In this document: positions 6,505 to 15,234 of the stretch, piece by piece
Layout: every line of letters begins with the position of its first letter
How positions within the stretch are numbered: the first letter of the stretch is position 1
Source of the DNA: JAKFWF01 sp031429105
Lineage (GTDB): Bacteria; Pseudomonadota; Alphaproteobacteria; Rhizobiales; Hyphomicrobiaceae
Reading direction: 5' to 3'
DNA: 30,142 nt
Assembly: GCA_031429105.1 (NCBI GenBank)
Contig: JANOYV010000071.1
Span: forward strand, 1 to 30,142
Position numbers and translations under genes: made by a program
The notes under the pieces: generated by a model
The model's database searches: none
Told to the model about the DNA's origin: nothing
Seen by the model: the letters and a program-made list of their open reading frames with translations, nothing else

Positions 6505-7278
6505 CTACTCCCGCAATGGGCTGAGGATTGCCCTAATGCCGGCAATCAGAATGGCCTGATCGGTGCCAGCGCCAAAAACATTGAAACCATAGCTTCTATA
6601 CTGATCGGCCAATTCCGGGGTCGCTGGCATGAAGCCCAGTCCTTTCTTATGCTTTTTCGCAGCTGCCACAATTCGCTTCAAGGCATCGATGTACGTCGTA
6701 TGATCGAAGTCACCAGGAATGCCGAGAAAATTTGTCAGATCGAAGTGTCCGACCCAAAGTAGATCGATGCCGGGGACGGCCGCGATCTCGTCAACGGCAG
6801 CAAGTCCGCGCTCGGTCTCGATCTGGGCGATCGCGATTGTGCGCGCGTTGGCGGCAAGCATCGTGTCCAGCACACTGCCTGACTGGTAATCGTCGTGTGT
6901 AAAGCCGAAGGCGGCGCCCCGCCGACCTTGCGGTGGGTAGCGGGTCGCTTCGGCGATTGCTTCAGCCTGCGCTTTGCTCTCGACCATCGGTACCATGACG
7001 CCGCGCACCCCGACGTCGAGAGATCGAGCGATGAAATGGTACTCACCACGGGGCACGCGCACCATCGGCTCGACGCCAATGCCGCGGCAGGTCGCGCACA
7101 GCATCTTGAGTGTGTCGATGCCGAGACCACCGTGTTCCATATCGTACAGTATGAACTCGCATCCGGCGTTCTTCATAATCTGCGCAATGCCAGGGGTGTA
7201 GCATTCGAAGATGAGAGCCCCGCGCACGATGTCGCCAGTCATGGCCCGTTCGCGCAAAGTCCTTTTTCTGATTGCCAC
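6505..7278 (-). CDS. HpcH/HpaI-family aldolase
   Basis: A 257-residue class II (metal-dependent) aldolase of the HpcH/HpaI type, which reversibly splits 4-hydroxy-2-oxo acids to pyruvate and an aldehyde. Motifs: YDMEHGGLG (His49), PMVRVP (Arg74), IAQIET (Glu154) and LWVGHFDLTNFLG (Asp180). Glu154 and Asp180 sit where the family binds its metal; the usual GPSDL is GHFDL here. The GTG start at 7278 has GGGAG nine bases upstream, and the N-terminus RERAMTGDIVRGALIF is typical. It is divergent from gntR-dctPQM (122 bp), so the TRAP system probably imports the precursor of its substrate, perhaps a sugar acid. The gene after it is truncated, so the pathway may be incomplete at this site. Confidence 0.9.
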   Translation of the reverse strand: MAIRKRTLRERAMTGDIVRGALIFECYTPGIAQIMKNAGCEFILYDMEHGGLGIDTLKMLCATCRGIGVEPMVRVPRGEYHFIARSLDVGVRGVMVPMVESKAQAEAIAEATRYPPQGRRGAAFGFTHDDYQSGSVLDTMLAANARTIAIAQIETERGLAAVDEIAAVPGIDLLWVGHFDLTNFLGIPGDFDHTTYIDALKRIVAAAKKHKKGLGFMPATPELADQYRSYGFNVFGAGTDQAILIAGIRAILSPLRE

Positions 7279-7280
7279 GT

Positions 7281-7288
7281 GTGATCAC
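7281..7288. promoter_or_regulatory. GTGATCAC palindrome before the aldolase gene
   Basis: A palindrome directly upstream of the GTG start at 7278, between ribosome binding site and start on the minus strand. The same octamer is the core of the 22-bp palindrome at 17574-17595, and TGATCA also occurs at 7391-7396 next to the divergent gntR start. It could be a GntR contact site; short and so uncertain. Confidence 0.35.
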
Positions 7289-7322
7289 TCCCTGGATTAG
7301 GTTGACGTCCTGACCTTCGATC

Positions 7323-7350
7323 TGCCCGGCGAACCAATATTTGCCGGGCA
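7323..7350. other. Hairpin in the divergent intergenic region
   Basis: TGCCCGGC (7323-7330) pairs perfectly with GCCGGGCA (7343-7350) around a 12-nt AT-rich loop. It lies between the divergent aldolase and gntR genes. It could be a leader hairpin of the aldolase mRNA or a protein site. No T-run follows, so it is not a good terminator. Confidence 0.4.
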
Positions 7351-7365
7351 CAGCGGTACGGTCGC

Positions 7366-7398
7366 TTGACAAACTGGTATGATGAGCATCTGATCATA
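7366..7398 (+). promoter_or_regulatory. Probable gntR-dctPQM promoter and operator
   Basis: TTGACA (7366-7371) is followed at 17 bp by TCTGAT (7389-7394) just before the ATG at 7401. Overlapping it is an inverted repeat TATGAT-N9-ATCATA (7378-7383 with 7393-7398). A dyad between the promoter elements of a gntR gene suggests autorepression relieved by a metabolite. If correct, the mRNA would be nearly leaderless, or translation starts at a later codon. Confidence 0.5.
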
Positions 7399-7400
7399 AT

Positions 7401-8186
7401 ATGTTCGCTCCGGTTCAACGTCGCAAGCTTTTTCACGGCATTGCCCATCAGATCGCAGACGCGATCCGAGATGGAGCCTATGCGCGAGGCAGCGAGCTTC
7501 CATCCGAACGCGATCTAATGCGAAGTTTTGCGGTAGGACGCCCGGCGGTCCGCGAAGCGTTGCTGATCCTCGAAGCACAGGGACTGATATCGATCCAGCA
7601 CGGACGGCGCGCGCGCGTTGCCGATCTACCGAAGCAGGGCATTGCCAATTGGCTGGAGCTTTCAGCACAGCGTGCAGGCGCTGACAGCAGTCAATTTGTC
7701 GAAGATCTGAAGGAGATGCGGTTAGCGCTAGAGGTGGCAATGGCGGCGCGCGCCGCAGAGGTTGCAACGAGCCGCGACAAAGCCAAACTAACTGCTGCCC
7801 TCGAAGCCAACCGATTGGCCATATCCAGTCGTGATGAATATTTGCAAACAGACATTGCCTTTCACCGTGCGATCGCAGCGATCACCGGTAATGCAATTTT
7901 TGAGGAAATGGCCGCGGCGATCCTTGAATGGTTGGCGCGCTTCCGAATGGATTCAGTGCACGTGATCGGTGCCAATCTATTAAGTCACGACGAGCATGTT
8001 GCCGTCACTCAAGCGATCGTGGAGCGCGACCCGGTTCGGGCGGCGAAAGAGATGCGACGCCATCAGCTGCGGACCCACACGCTCTATGGGCAGCTCATTG
8101 CTAAACAACGCACAAAAAAGAAAGGCGCATCAATGAATGCCGCCGACCCCGGGGAAACGAAACCAAGGACGAGGAAAAGCAAATGA
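7401..8186 (+). CDS. GntR-family regulator with FCD domain
   Basis: A 261-residue FadR-subfamily GntR regulator. Residues 10-72 form the winged helix (IADAIRDGAYARGSELPSERDLMRSFAVGRPAVREAL, then LISIQHGRRARV). Residues about 95-220 form the helical FCD ligand-binding domain with the metal/ligand signature TDIAFHRAIAAITGN and later HDEHVAV and RRHQLRTH. The C-terminal tail is basic and unusually long. No Shine-Dalgarno is visible before the ATG at 7401. The stop overlaps the dctP start (ATGA), so it is cotranscribed with the TRAP genes. It most likely controls its own operon and the divergent aldolase gene in response to the transported acid or an intermediate. Confidence 0.92.
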   Translation: MFAPVQRRKLFHGIAHQIADAIRDGAYARGSELPSERDLMRSFAVGRPAVREALLILEAQGLISIQHGRRARVADLPKQGIANWLELSAQRAGADSSQFVEDLKEMRLALEVAMAARAAEVATSRDKAKLTAALEANRLAISSRDEYLQTDIAFHRAIAAITGNAIFEEMAAAILEWLARFRMDSVHVIGANLLSHDEHVAVTQAIVERDPVRAAKEMRRHQLRTHTLYGQLIAKQRTKKKGASMNAADPGETKPRTRKSK

Positions 8187-9181
8187 CTAAGCGATGGTTT
8201 TTTGCGCTCTTTGCAGTGATCTGGACAAGCCTTGCGACTTCAAATGCTCACGCGCAGGTGCCCCGAGAGCTCAGACTCGGCACGCCCTTTGTGAACGGCT
8301 CGAATCTGCATCAGGCGATGCTGAAGTTCGCCGAGGTCGTGAACCTGGAATCAAAAGGCAAATATAAGATCAACGTCTATTCCGACAGCCAAATTGGCGA
8401 TATCCAGGCGCTGCTGTCAGGCATGCAACTCGGCACCATCGATATGGCCTACCTTGGCATTGGCAACGGCGCATCGCTGAAAGGTGGGGGGCCGCTGAAC
8501 ATCGCGTACACACCATATCTCTTCAAAAGCAAGGACTGGGCAGAGAAGATCCTCAACGGGCCGATCTTTGCGCCCATGTTTGATGACCTCGCAAAAGAGT
8601 CAGGCGTGCGCGTGTTTGCAGCTGCTGGCGCTCGTTCGGCCAGGGCGATGCAGACAGTCAAAGGCCCGATCAACAAGCCTGAGGACTTGAAGGGGATGCG
8701 GTTACGCATTCCACCAATCCCCATGTTCAAAGATGCCTTTGAGGCGTTGGGCGTCAAGGTCGTGCCGATGGGCCTGTCCGACGTTTACTTGGCGCTCTCG
8801 CGTGGTCAGGTTGATGGCCAGGACAATGGGTTCGATCTGTCCCTGTCGTTCAAGTGGCACGAGGTTGCCAAGCACTGGTCGGCCACCGATCACTGCTTCG
8901 AGTTGGCAACGTGGTACATCTCGGACAAACTCTGGATGCAGTTGCCAATTGAAGACCGCGCGCTGTTTCAGAGAGCCGCCAAGGAAGGTGGCCTAGTTGC
9001 CACAAAAATCGGCGAACAAATCGATGCGGGTGGCATCGAGGAGTTGAAAAAAGCCGATGTGGCCTATGTAAAACCAGACATCAGCGCGTTCCGGAAAGCG
9101 TTTGAGAATGTCCACAAGTCATACGAGGGCAAACAGTGGCCCGCTGGCCTCGTCGACAAGATCAAGGCCATGCAGGAATAG
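8183..9181 (+). CDS. dctP: TRAP transporter solute-binding protein (DctP family)
   Basis: A 332-residue periplasmic binding protein with a signal peptide (residues 1-25, cleavage near AHA-QVP). It shows the DctP pattern: HQAMLKFAEVVN, YSDSQIGDIQALLSGMQLGTIDMAY, the PINKPEDLKGMRLRIPP segment with the carboxylate-binding Arg, then ALGVKVVPM and LALSRGQVDGQDN. The family binds carboxylic acids (C4-dicarboxylates, sugar acids, keto acids) and passes them to the DctQM permease. The start overlaps the gntR stop by four bases. The neighbouring aldolase points to an acid substrate, but the ligand cannot be fixed from the sequence. The symbol is used for the family. Confidence 0.93.
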   Translation: MTKRWFFALFAVIWTSLATSNAHAQVPRELRLGTPFVNGSNLHQAMLKFAEVVNLESKGKYKINVYSDSQIGDIQALLSGMQLGTIDMAYLGIGNGASLKGGGPLNIAYTPYLFKSKDWAEKILNGPIFAPMFDDLAKESGVRVFAAAGARSARAMQTVKGPINKPEDLKGMRLRIPPIPMFKDAFEALGVKVVPMGLSDVYLALSRGQVDGQDNGFDLSLSFKWHEVAKHWSATDHCFELATWYISDKLWMQLPIEDRALFQRAAKEGGLVATKIGEQIDAGGIEELKKADVAYVKPDISAFRKAFENVHKSYEGKQWPAGLVDKIKAMQE

Positions 9182-9249
9182 CCTTCAAAGCACAGTTCAA
9201 TCCTGCTGCAGCGATCAATTGGGTGTCGCTGTTGGATCGAAGGATATTG

Positions 9250-9750
9250 ATGATGCGGTATCTCTTGGCGCTCTCGCGGGGAATAGAGCGCATCATCGGA
9301 TGGGCAACGGTAGTCCTCGTGGTGTTGATCTTAGCAATCGTCTCCGGCCAATTCATCGATCGACACATCGTAGACCTGCCATGGGATGCCCCCGATCAAC
9401 TCGCGCGAATCTGCATCATTTGGCTAACGTTCCTCGGGACTGCGCTGGCGTTATCAGAGGGTACATCCATTCGGATCGACCTCATCGATCACATCTTGCC
9501 GCCGCGCATGATCGCATGGCGCGACAGGATCTTCGACGTCGTGCTTCTGGGACTCCTTTCTGTCATCTCGATCAAGGGTTGGAGCGTCGTGCAAGTTGGT
9601 GCAAGCCAGTTGCTCCTTGGCACGCCATTCACCGCTGATCTCCCCTACGCAGGGCTGTTTGTTGGTGTGGTGCTGGCAAGTATTTTTGTCGCCATCCGGT
9701 TGGCCGGCCGCGTTGTTGAATGTTTGCCCCCAATCGAGGAGCGCCTCTGA
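9250..9750 (+). CDS. dctQ: TRAP transporter small permease (DctQ family)
   Basis: A 166-residue membrane protein with four predicted transmembrane helices: IGWATVVLVVLILAIVSGQF, the stretch around LARICIIWLTFLGTALAL, VVLLGLLSVISI and LFVGVVLASIFVAIRLAG. The DctQ signature is present in W-DAPDQLARICIIWLTFLGTA-AL. DctQ joins DctM in the membrane and is needed for transport. The frame is open back to 9136, but the ATG at 9250 has GAAGGA five bases upstream and starts the protein at the usual length. It sits 68 bp after dctP, and its stop overlaps the dctM start (TGATG). Confidence 0.9.
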   Translation: MMRYLLALSRGIERIIGWATVVLVVLILAIVSGQFIDRHIVDLPWDAPDQLARICIIWLTFLGTALALSEGTSIRIDLIDHILPPRMIAWRDRIFDVVLLGLLSVISIKGWSVVQVGASQLLLGTPFTADLPYAGLFVGVVLASIFVAIRLAGRVVECLPPIEERL

Positions 9751-11030
9751 TGCTCGCGCTCCTGTTCTTGACGTTCCTACTCCTGTTGATCATTGGTTTC
9801 GACGTTGGCTTCTCCATGGTGCTGGCTGCATGGGCCGGCGTGCAGTTCAAGACGGAGCGTGCGGTCGACGGTGCAATGGTGCCATTGGCAATGATCAACG
9901 GTGTCGACAGTTACGCACTTGTGCAAATCCCGCTGTTCATCTTGGCGGGCGAACTCATGAACCAAGGTGGACTGACGCAGCGTCTCATCGATTGGTCCCA
10001 AGCGATGGTGGGGCGGTTGCGCGGCAGCCTTGGGCACGTCTCGATCATCACAAATTTTATCATGGCGGGCGTGTCAGGGTCGGCAGTTGCCGACGCTGTT
10101 GCAACCGGCAAGCCATTGATCCCTGCAATGAAGAAAGAAGGCTACGGGGAAGGGTTCGCTGGCGCTGTCATCGCAGCTGGTGCCCTGCTGGGGCCCATTA
10201 TTCCGCCTTCAATCCCGATGGTCGTTTATGCGCAGATTGCGAGCCAGTCCGTTATCAAGCTGTTCATGTCCGGTATTATCCCGGGCATTTTGCTGGCGCT
10301 CGGCTTCCTCGTAATTTGCAGCATTGTGGCGCGTATCCGGAAGTATCCGCGTCCCCAGCCAGTAAGCTGGGTCCAGCGCCGTGTGTCAACGCAACGGGCT
10401 GCGTGGGCACTCATGATGCCTTTGATCGTAATCTTCGGCATCCGCTTTGGCGTGGTGACCGATACCGAGGCTGCCGCTGTGGCAGCGCTCTATGCCCTAC
10501 TCGTCAGCCTCTTCATTTACCGCAGCATTCGGTTCACCGAACTCCCGTCGCTCTTCGCACAGGCTGGCAAATCGGCGGCCGTGATTCTATTTTTGCTGGC
10601 CGCTGCTGGCCCGTTCAGTTGGCTGGTGGCCGAAAGTCAAGTCAGTGCCAAGGCAATCGCGCTGATCAAAAGTATCTCGACGGATCCAACGATCGTCTTG
10701 CTGACAATCAACGGCTTTCTTCTGCTTGTTGGCTGCATCCTTGAGCCGCTCCCAGCAATGATTATCTTTGTGCCCACCCTCTTACCGCTGGGCGCGGAGC
10801 TCGGCATCGATCCAATCCAGTTTGGATCTGTCATCGTCCTTAATCTGATGATCGGGCTCATCCACCCACCAATCGGCCTCCTCTTGTTCGTCGTCTCAAA
10901 TGTTGGGCGTGTTTCGCTCAAACTAGTGATGATAGAGTCGTTGCCATTTCTGGCCTGGTCTCTCGTAGTGCTGCTGTTAGCCATTCTCTATCCGCCCATC
11001 ACCACCTGGTTGCCCAGCCAGATCCGATGA
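9750..11030 (+). CDS. dctM: TRAP transporter large permease (DctM family)
   Basis: A 426-residue, very hydrophobic permease with about 12 transmembrane segments, the usual size of DctM. Family marks include PLFILAGELMNQGGLTQRLIDW, the glycine-rich stretch HVSIITNFIMAGVSGSAVAD with AVATGKPLIP, LLGPIIPPSIPMVVYA and the C-terminal LMIGLIHPPIGLLLFVVSNV. It catalyses sodium- or proton-driven import of the acid delivered by DctP. The ATG at 9750 overlaps the dctQ stop and has GAGGAG eight bases upstream; an ATG at 9720 in the same frame would overlap dctQ by 30 bases and is less likely. Confidence 0.93.
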   Translation: MLALLFLTFLLLLIIGFDVGFSMVLAAWAGVQFKTERAVDGAMVPLAMINGVDSYALVQIPLFILAGELMNQGGLTQRLIDWSQAMVGRLRGSLGHVSIITNFIMAGVSGSAVADAVATGKPLIPAMKKEGYGEGFAGAVIAAGALLGPIIPPSIPMVVYAQIASQSVIKLFMSGIIPGILLALGFLVICSIVARIRKYPRPQPVSWVQRRVSTQRAAWALMMPLIVIFGIRFGVVTDTEAAAVAALYALLVSLFIYRSIRFTELPSLFAQAGKSAAVILFLLAAAGPFSWLVAESQVSAKAIALIKSISTDPTIVLLTINGFLLLVGCILEPLPAMIIFVPTLLPLGAELGIDPIQFGSVIVLNLMIGLIHPPIGLLLFVVSNVGRVSLKLVMIESLPFLAWSLVVLLLAILYPPITTWLPSQIR

Positions 11031-11390
11031 TTGCTGTAACGCGGCCCAACTTTAACCGCGAAAGCGACATCGATCAGGCGTTGCCCTCTAACCTTTGGGC
11101 CTAACGGCAACACACACATGCTGTGTTTTACTGAGTGTGCAGGTCGAAGCAACGCCAGCTGCACCTTCGTTTTGGGTGCAGATCAACTGGCCCCTGTGAA
11201 TTCCTGTCAGCGTCGGCGACAAAGTCCGTCAGAGAAGTAGTCGGTTTGTTCGGTTGCGCCGGAGTAAAAATCCGGCAACTGATAGCCCTATGCCGCGTTA
11301 ATCCGAGGAGGGGGATGAAGCACGCGGATTGATATGCGCAGGTTCAACGAGCAATTCAGGTTTCGGAATACCTCGGGCAAGCGGGCGGCT
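11031..11390. other. Intergenic stretch between convergent dctM and gntR genes
   Basis: About 360 bp without a convincing gene. AACACA-N7-TGTGTT followed by TTA (11109-11130) may act as a weak terminator for dctM. A second stem, GCCGGA/TCCGGC (11258-11276), has no T-run. Confidence 0.45.
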
Positions 11391-12056
11391 TCACTCATCC
11401 TCCATCATGGCGATGATGTAATCGAGCGCGCCGCGAATATCGCTTTCCATGAATTGGCGCGCGCTCTTGGCATCGCCGGCCACGACGGACTGCAGCAGTT
11501 TCGCCCGCCAGCCACCGCGCTCACGCGTCGTGTAGCCGGGGAAGAGTAGATTAACGTACGGCGCCGTACGCAACCACAGGCCTTCGATCATTCCGACCAG
11601 TGCCGGCATGTCAGATGCACGATAGAGCGTGAAGTGAAACTGCTGGATCGTGCTGATCACCGGCTTGACTTCACCCGCTGCACGCAGCTTGCGTATGGCA
11701 GCATCCAGGCGCTTCAACTCAGCAAGCCTCTGCGCGTCCATTTTTGCAACCGCGCGCTCCGTGGCCACCCCTTCAAGCGCCGTGCGAATGTCCCGAAGTT
11801 CACGCATTTCCTGTGGCATCATGATCGGCACACGGATGTAACGATTGGGTGCGATCTCGACACCCCGCTCGGCCGCAATGCGCCGCAGCGCCTCGCGGAT
11901 CGGCGTCGGGCTGATATTCAACTTGGCGGAAAGACTACGGATCGTCAGCTTCTCGCCTGGCTCGAATCGTCCTGACATCAACGCGAGTCGGATTTGGCCG
12001 TACGCGTGATCGCCGAGTGTAGCGCTGTCGATCGGGGTAAAGGCATCAAGGGTCAT
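11391..12056 (-). CDS. GntR-family regulator with FCD domain
   Basis: A 221-residue FadR-subfamily regulator. The N-terminal winged helix is AYGQIRLALMSGRFEPGEKLTIRSLSAKLNISPTPIREALRRIAAERGVEI. The C-terminal FCD domain follows (LRDIRTALEGVATERAV, QFHFTLYRASDMPALVGMIEGLWLRTAPY). The ATG at 12056 gives a normal N-terminus; a TTG at 12083 in the same frame would overlap the decarboxylase stop (TTGA) and is a real alternative. As last gene of the aap-decarboxylase operon it probably regulates that operon, the best site being the palindrome at 17574-17595. Ligand unknown, perhaps the transported amino acid or its product. Confidence 0.9.
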   Translation of the reverse strand: MTLDAFTPIDSATLGDHAYGQIRLALMSGRFEPGEKLTIRSLSAKLNISPTPIREALRRIAAERGVEIAPNRYIRVPIMMPQEMRELRDIRTALEGVATERAVAKMDAQRLAELKRLDAAIRKLRAAGEVKPVISTIQQFHFTLYRASDMPALVGMIEGLWLRTAPYVNLLFPGYTTRERGGWRAKLLQSVVAGDAKSARQFMESDIRGALDYIIAMMEDE

Positions 12057-12079
12057 TGCTAGTTGCGACCTTTCACTTT

Positions 12080-13327
12080 TCAATATGTTCGTTCGACGGG
12101 ACCGCTGTTGCGTGCTCGTGTTCCGCGCACCTCTTTAACTGCTCCGGCAAGGTCTTCGAGATACAGGTCTGCCGTCTCCGCATGCACCGGGTTAAGATGC
12201 ATGTGGATACCGCGCGGCTCAGCCTGCCGTCCGACAAACCAGCCGCGCGCCAACATCGCATCGGCCACTGCGCCAATATCGAGTGAGGGGTCTTTCGAGT
12301 GGTAAGCGAAGATGCACAACTCATGCGGCTCGATGACGGCAAGACCCGGGATCGCGTTGATACCAGTCGTGAGCTTTTCGACTGTATCCATGATCACGGC
12401 TGCCCACTTTTCGTAGCCGTCCTGTCCGAGAAAGTTCATCACGGCCCAGGCCGCTGCAACGGCACCGCCTGCACGCGTTCCTTGCGCGGTGTTGGAAGCG
12501 TAAGCGCCGCGCTCCCAATTGTCGAAGGTGAATGTCTGATGCTTCTGGAGCGCTTGGTCGCGCAGCATCATCAGTGATGCGCCTTTCGGTGCGTAGCCAT
12601 ACTTGTGCAGGTCGGCAGAAATCGACGTCACGCCGGGGATCGAGAAGTCAAACGGCGGAATATCGTAGCCGATCTGCTTCACGAACGGCGCCAGAAAACC
12701 ACCGACACAAGCATCGACATGCATCCACAGGCCGCGCTCCTGCGCCAGGGCTGCGATATCGGCAATCTGGTCGAAGACGCCGTAGGGATAGTTCGGCGCG
12801 CTGCCCAACAGCATGATCGTATCGCCATCGATGCGCCGCTCCATCTCCTGGACATCGGCGCGGAAATCGTTACGCGTCGTTGGCACACGCACGACTTTGA
12901 TATTGAGATACTCCGCCGCTCGATCAAATGCGGGATGCCCGGTGCGCGGGATGACCATATTCGGATTCGTAATGCCTTTTGTGGCGCGTGCCCAATCCCG
13001 GGCGGTCTTGACGGCAAGAAATATACTTTCCGTACCACCCGACGTGAACGTCGCTGCGGCCTCCTTGGGAGCATGCATCAGGGAGAGCCCCATTTCCATG
13101 ACCTCGGTCTCGAGTTTTTTCATGCTCGGGAAAGCGCGTTGCCCCATCGCATTCTCGGTCCAGTAAGCCAAGTAGGCTTCCTGCTGCACCTGCTTCACCT
13201 CCTCGTTGAGATAGTAAAAATAGAGCGCCATGCGCCCTTCCCGCCAAGAGAAGTCGTCCTTCTTTGCCGTCTCGAGTTCGGTTTTCAGTTCAGCCCAAGG
13301 ACGGCCTTTGGCGGGTATGGCGTGCAT
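12080..13327 (-). CDS. PLP-dependent decarboxylase/lyase (group II, sphingosine-phosphate-lyase-like)
   Basis: A 415-residue fold-type I PLP enzyme. Seen: TFTSGGTESIFLAVKTAR (phosphate-binding, residues about 93-110), the HVDACVGG stretch with His203 and Asp205 that stack on and bind the pyridine ring, and SADLHKYGYAPKGASL with the Schiff-base Lys242. This pattern is shared by glutamate/tyrosine decarboxylases and sphingosine-1-phosphate lyase; the AYLAYWTENAMGQRAFPSM stretch favours the lyase-like subgroup of bacterial proteins. It directly follows the ABC ATPase gene (21 bp), so the likely substrate is the imported amino acid or a derivative. The ATG at 13327 has GGAGA upstream. The specific reaction cannot be assigned. 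Confidence 0.88.
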   Translation of the reverse strand: MHAIPAKGRPWAELKTELETAKKDDFSWREGRMALYFYYLNEEVKQVQQEAYLAYWTENAMGQRAFPSMKKLETEVMEMGLSLMHAPKEAAATFTSGGTESIFLAVKTARDWARATKGITNPNMVIPRTGHPAFDRAAEYLNIKVVRVPTTRNDFRADVQEMERRIDGDTIMLLGSAPNYPYGVFDQIADIAALAQERGLWMHVDACVGGFLAPFVKQIGYDIPPFDFSIPGVTSISADLHKYGYAPKGASLMMLRDQALQKHQTFTFDNWERGAYASNTAQGTRAGGAVAAAWAVMNFLGQDGYEKWAAVIMDTVEKLTTGINAIPGLAVIEPHELCIFAYHSKDPSLDIGAVADAMLARGWFVGRQAEPRGIHMHLNPVHAETADLYLEDLAGAVKEVRGTRARNSGPVERTY

Positions 13328-13348
13328 GTCTTGTCTCCATTCATTGGT

Positions 13349-14095
13349 TCAATGGGTGAGAATCTGGTCGAGAAAACCGCGCACGCGCGTGTTCGGCTGA
13401 GCGGTACTGAAGAAGGACGACGGCGGTTCGTCGGCGATGATTTCACCCCGGTCCATCATCAGCACACGATCAGCCACGTGGCGGGCGAAGCCCATCTCAT
13501 GCGTGACGACAATCATCGTGATACCGCTTGAAGCAAGTTCGGTCATCACGTCCAGTACTTCTCGGATCATCTCGGGATCGAGCGCCGACGTGGGCTCGTC
13601 GAACAGCATGATGCGTGGCTGCATGGTCAGCGCTCGTGCGATGGCAACCCGTTGCTGCTGTCCACCGGACAGCTGTTCTGGGTATTTGTGCGCTTGATCC
13701 GCGATCTGAACACGTCCGAGCACGGCGTGAGCACGGGAGACCGCTGCGTCTTCGCCGATGCCTTGAACGAGCCGCGGGCCGATCGTGCAGTTCTCAAGAA
13801 CGGTCAGATGCGGAAAGAGGTTAAATTGCTGAAACACCATGCCGATGCCTGCCCGCAGATCGTGTGCCGTGCCTTCACGCTCAGAAACGGTTACTCCAGT
13901 CACGCGAATGGTCCCGCGCTCGTAGTCCTGCAAACCATTGATGCAACCAATCAAAGTCGATTTTCCCGAGCCTGACGGGCCACACACAACGATGCGCTCG
14001 CCGCTCATGACGGTCAGTGAAACATCCCGCAGGACCTGTGTTGGGCCGTACCACTTGCTGACACGATCAAAAACGATGACGGGTTTGGATGCCAT
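13349..14095 (-). CDS. aapP: Polar amino-acid ABC transporter ATP-binding protein (AapP-like)
   Basis: A 248-residue ABC ATPase of the polar amino-acid family: FDRVSKWYGPTQVLRDVSL at the start, Walker A GPSGSGKST, Q-loop GMVFQQFNLFPHLTVLEN, signature LSGGQQQRVAIARAL, Walker B IMLFDEPTSALDP and switch His in VTHEMGFA. It drives the AapQM permease from the cytoplasmic face. The ATG at 14095 lies two bases after the aapM stop with GGGAG upstream; the longer frame to 14224 only overlaps aapM. Symbol given by operon order J-Q-M-P and protein lengths, which match the rhizobial general L-amino-acid transporter; the orthology itself was not tested. Confidence 0.92.
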   Translation of the reverse strand: MASKPVIVFDRVSKWYGPTQVLRDVSLTVMSGERIVVCGPSGSGKSTLIGCINGLQDYERGTIRVTGVTVSEREGTAHDLRAGIGMVFQQFNLFPHLTVLENCTIGPRLVQGIGEDAAVSRAHAVLGRVQIADQAHKYPEQLSGGQQQRVAIARALTMQPRIMLFDEPTSALDPEMIREVLDVMTELASSGITMIVVTHEMGFARHVADRVLMMDRGEIIADEPPSSFFSTAQPNTRVRGFLDQILTH

Positions 14096-14097
14096 GC

Positions 14098-15234
14098 TCA
14101 ACTCCCCCGCTCTGGGTTGGCGAGGCGCCTTTCCAGATACCGGCTGTACCAGGACATGGTCGCGCACACGATTAGGTAAATCGCTGCAATGAACACATAC
14201 GCTTCCATGAACAGACCGTACCATTTCGGATCGGCCTTGGCGGCCTGCGCCGTGCCGAGTAGATCAGACATGCCGACATAGACGACGAGCGAGGTGTCCT
14301 TGAAGCCGGCGATAAAGATGTTGACCAACGAAGGGATCACAACGCGCAGCGCTTGCGGCAGGATAATTACCCGCATCTGCTGCCAGTAGGTCAAGCCGAG
14401 GGCCTTCGCCGCCGCGTACTGACCAAGTGGAATGGCCTGCAGGCCACCACGGATGATTTCGGCCATATAGGCTGCGAAAAACAGCACGAATGCGAGTTGT
14501 GCGCGCATCAGATTGGGGATCACCAGATCGCGCGGCAGCACGATCGGTAACATGATATTGGCCATGAATAACAAGCTGATCAATGGCACACCGCGCACCA
14601 ACTCAATGTAGCCGATCGAGATCCAGCGGATAACCGGCATCGTCGAACGGCGGCCGAGCGCCAGCAGTAGCGCGAGTCCGAATGCAGCGATCATGCCGAC
14701 AAAAGCGAGCATGACAGTCAATGGCAGCCCGCTCCAGAAGCGGGCTTCGACCCGCGGCAATCCAAAGCCACCCGCGAGCAGCACACCGATGGCACCGAGC
14801 ACAACAAGCCAACCAACCATCAGCCAGCGCCGTCGCTCCCCAGTCGACCAGGTGGCCGGCACGGCTGACAGAACAACTGCCGCCAGGAACAGGACAAGCG
14901 CGAGCCCCGCACGCCACTGCTGCTCATAGGGGAAAGTGCCAAACAGGATCAGGCGCCATTTGTCCTGCAGAAATGCCCAACATGCGCCACCACCATCAAT
15001 GCACGTCCGGATGTCGGCCGGGTGCCAAGTTCCACTGACGAATAGCCACACGACCCAACGGTACAATAAACGCGCGACCAGCGCGGCCAATAGCAACGTA
15101 ACCAGTGTGTCGACCCAGTTCGAGAATAAGTTGCGCTGCAACCATGCGCGCGGGCCGCGTCGAACGTGGCCCGGCGGCGGCAACGCGTTCGGCTGCACCG
15201 GCTCGCCAATCCTGTTCAACGCTGAATGGCTCAT
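14098..15234 (-). CDS. aapM: Amino-acid ABC transporter permease (AapM-like)
   Basis: A 378-residue inner-membrane permease with a long N-terminal part (transmembrane stretches TLVTLLLAALVARLLYRWVV and a central cluster). The C-terminal BPD_transp_1 domain has the cytoplasmic loop AAAKALGLTYWQQMRVIILPQALRVVIPSLVN that contacts the ATPase. The long N-terminal extension distinguishes AapM/BztC from the short GlnP/HisM permeases. Its ATG at 15234 overlaps the aapQ stop (TGATG), and it stops two bases before aapP. It forms a heterodimeric channel with AapQ. Confidence 0.9.
   Translation of the reverse strand: MSHSALNRIGEPVQPNALPPPGHVRRGPRAWLQRNLFSNWVDTLVTLLLAALVARLLYRWVVWLFVSGTWHPADIRTCIDGGGACWAFLQDKWRLILFGTFPYEQQWRAGLALVLFLAAVVLSAVPATWSTGERRRWLMVGWLVVLGAIGVLLAGGFGLPRVEARFWSGLPLTVMLAFVGMIAAFGLALLLALGRRSTMPVIRWISIGYIELVRGVPLISLLFMANIMLPIVLPRDLVIPNLMRAQLAFVLFFAAYMAEIIRGGLQAIPLGQYAAAKALGLTYWQQMRVIILPQALRVVIPSLVNIFIAGFKDTSLVVYVGMSDLLGTAQAAKADPKWYGLFMEAYVFIAAIYLIVCATMSWYSRYLERRLANPERGS

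Noticed and set aside
9596..10744. 382-codon + strand frame overlapping dctQ and dctM
   Set aside because: Out-of-frame shadow; the sequence is rich in Arg, Cys and Trp with no membrane pattern, while dctM in the other frame is complete.
12605..13531. 308-codon + strand frame
   Set aside because: Antisense shadow of the PLP decarboxylase and aapP genes.
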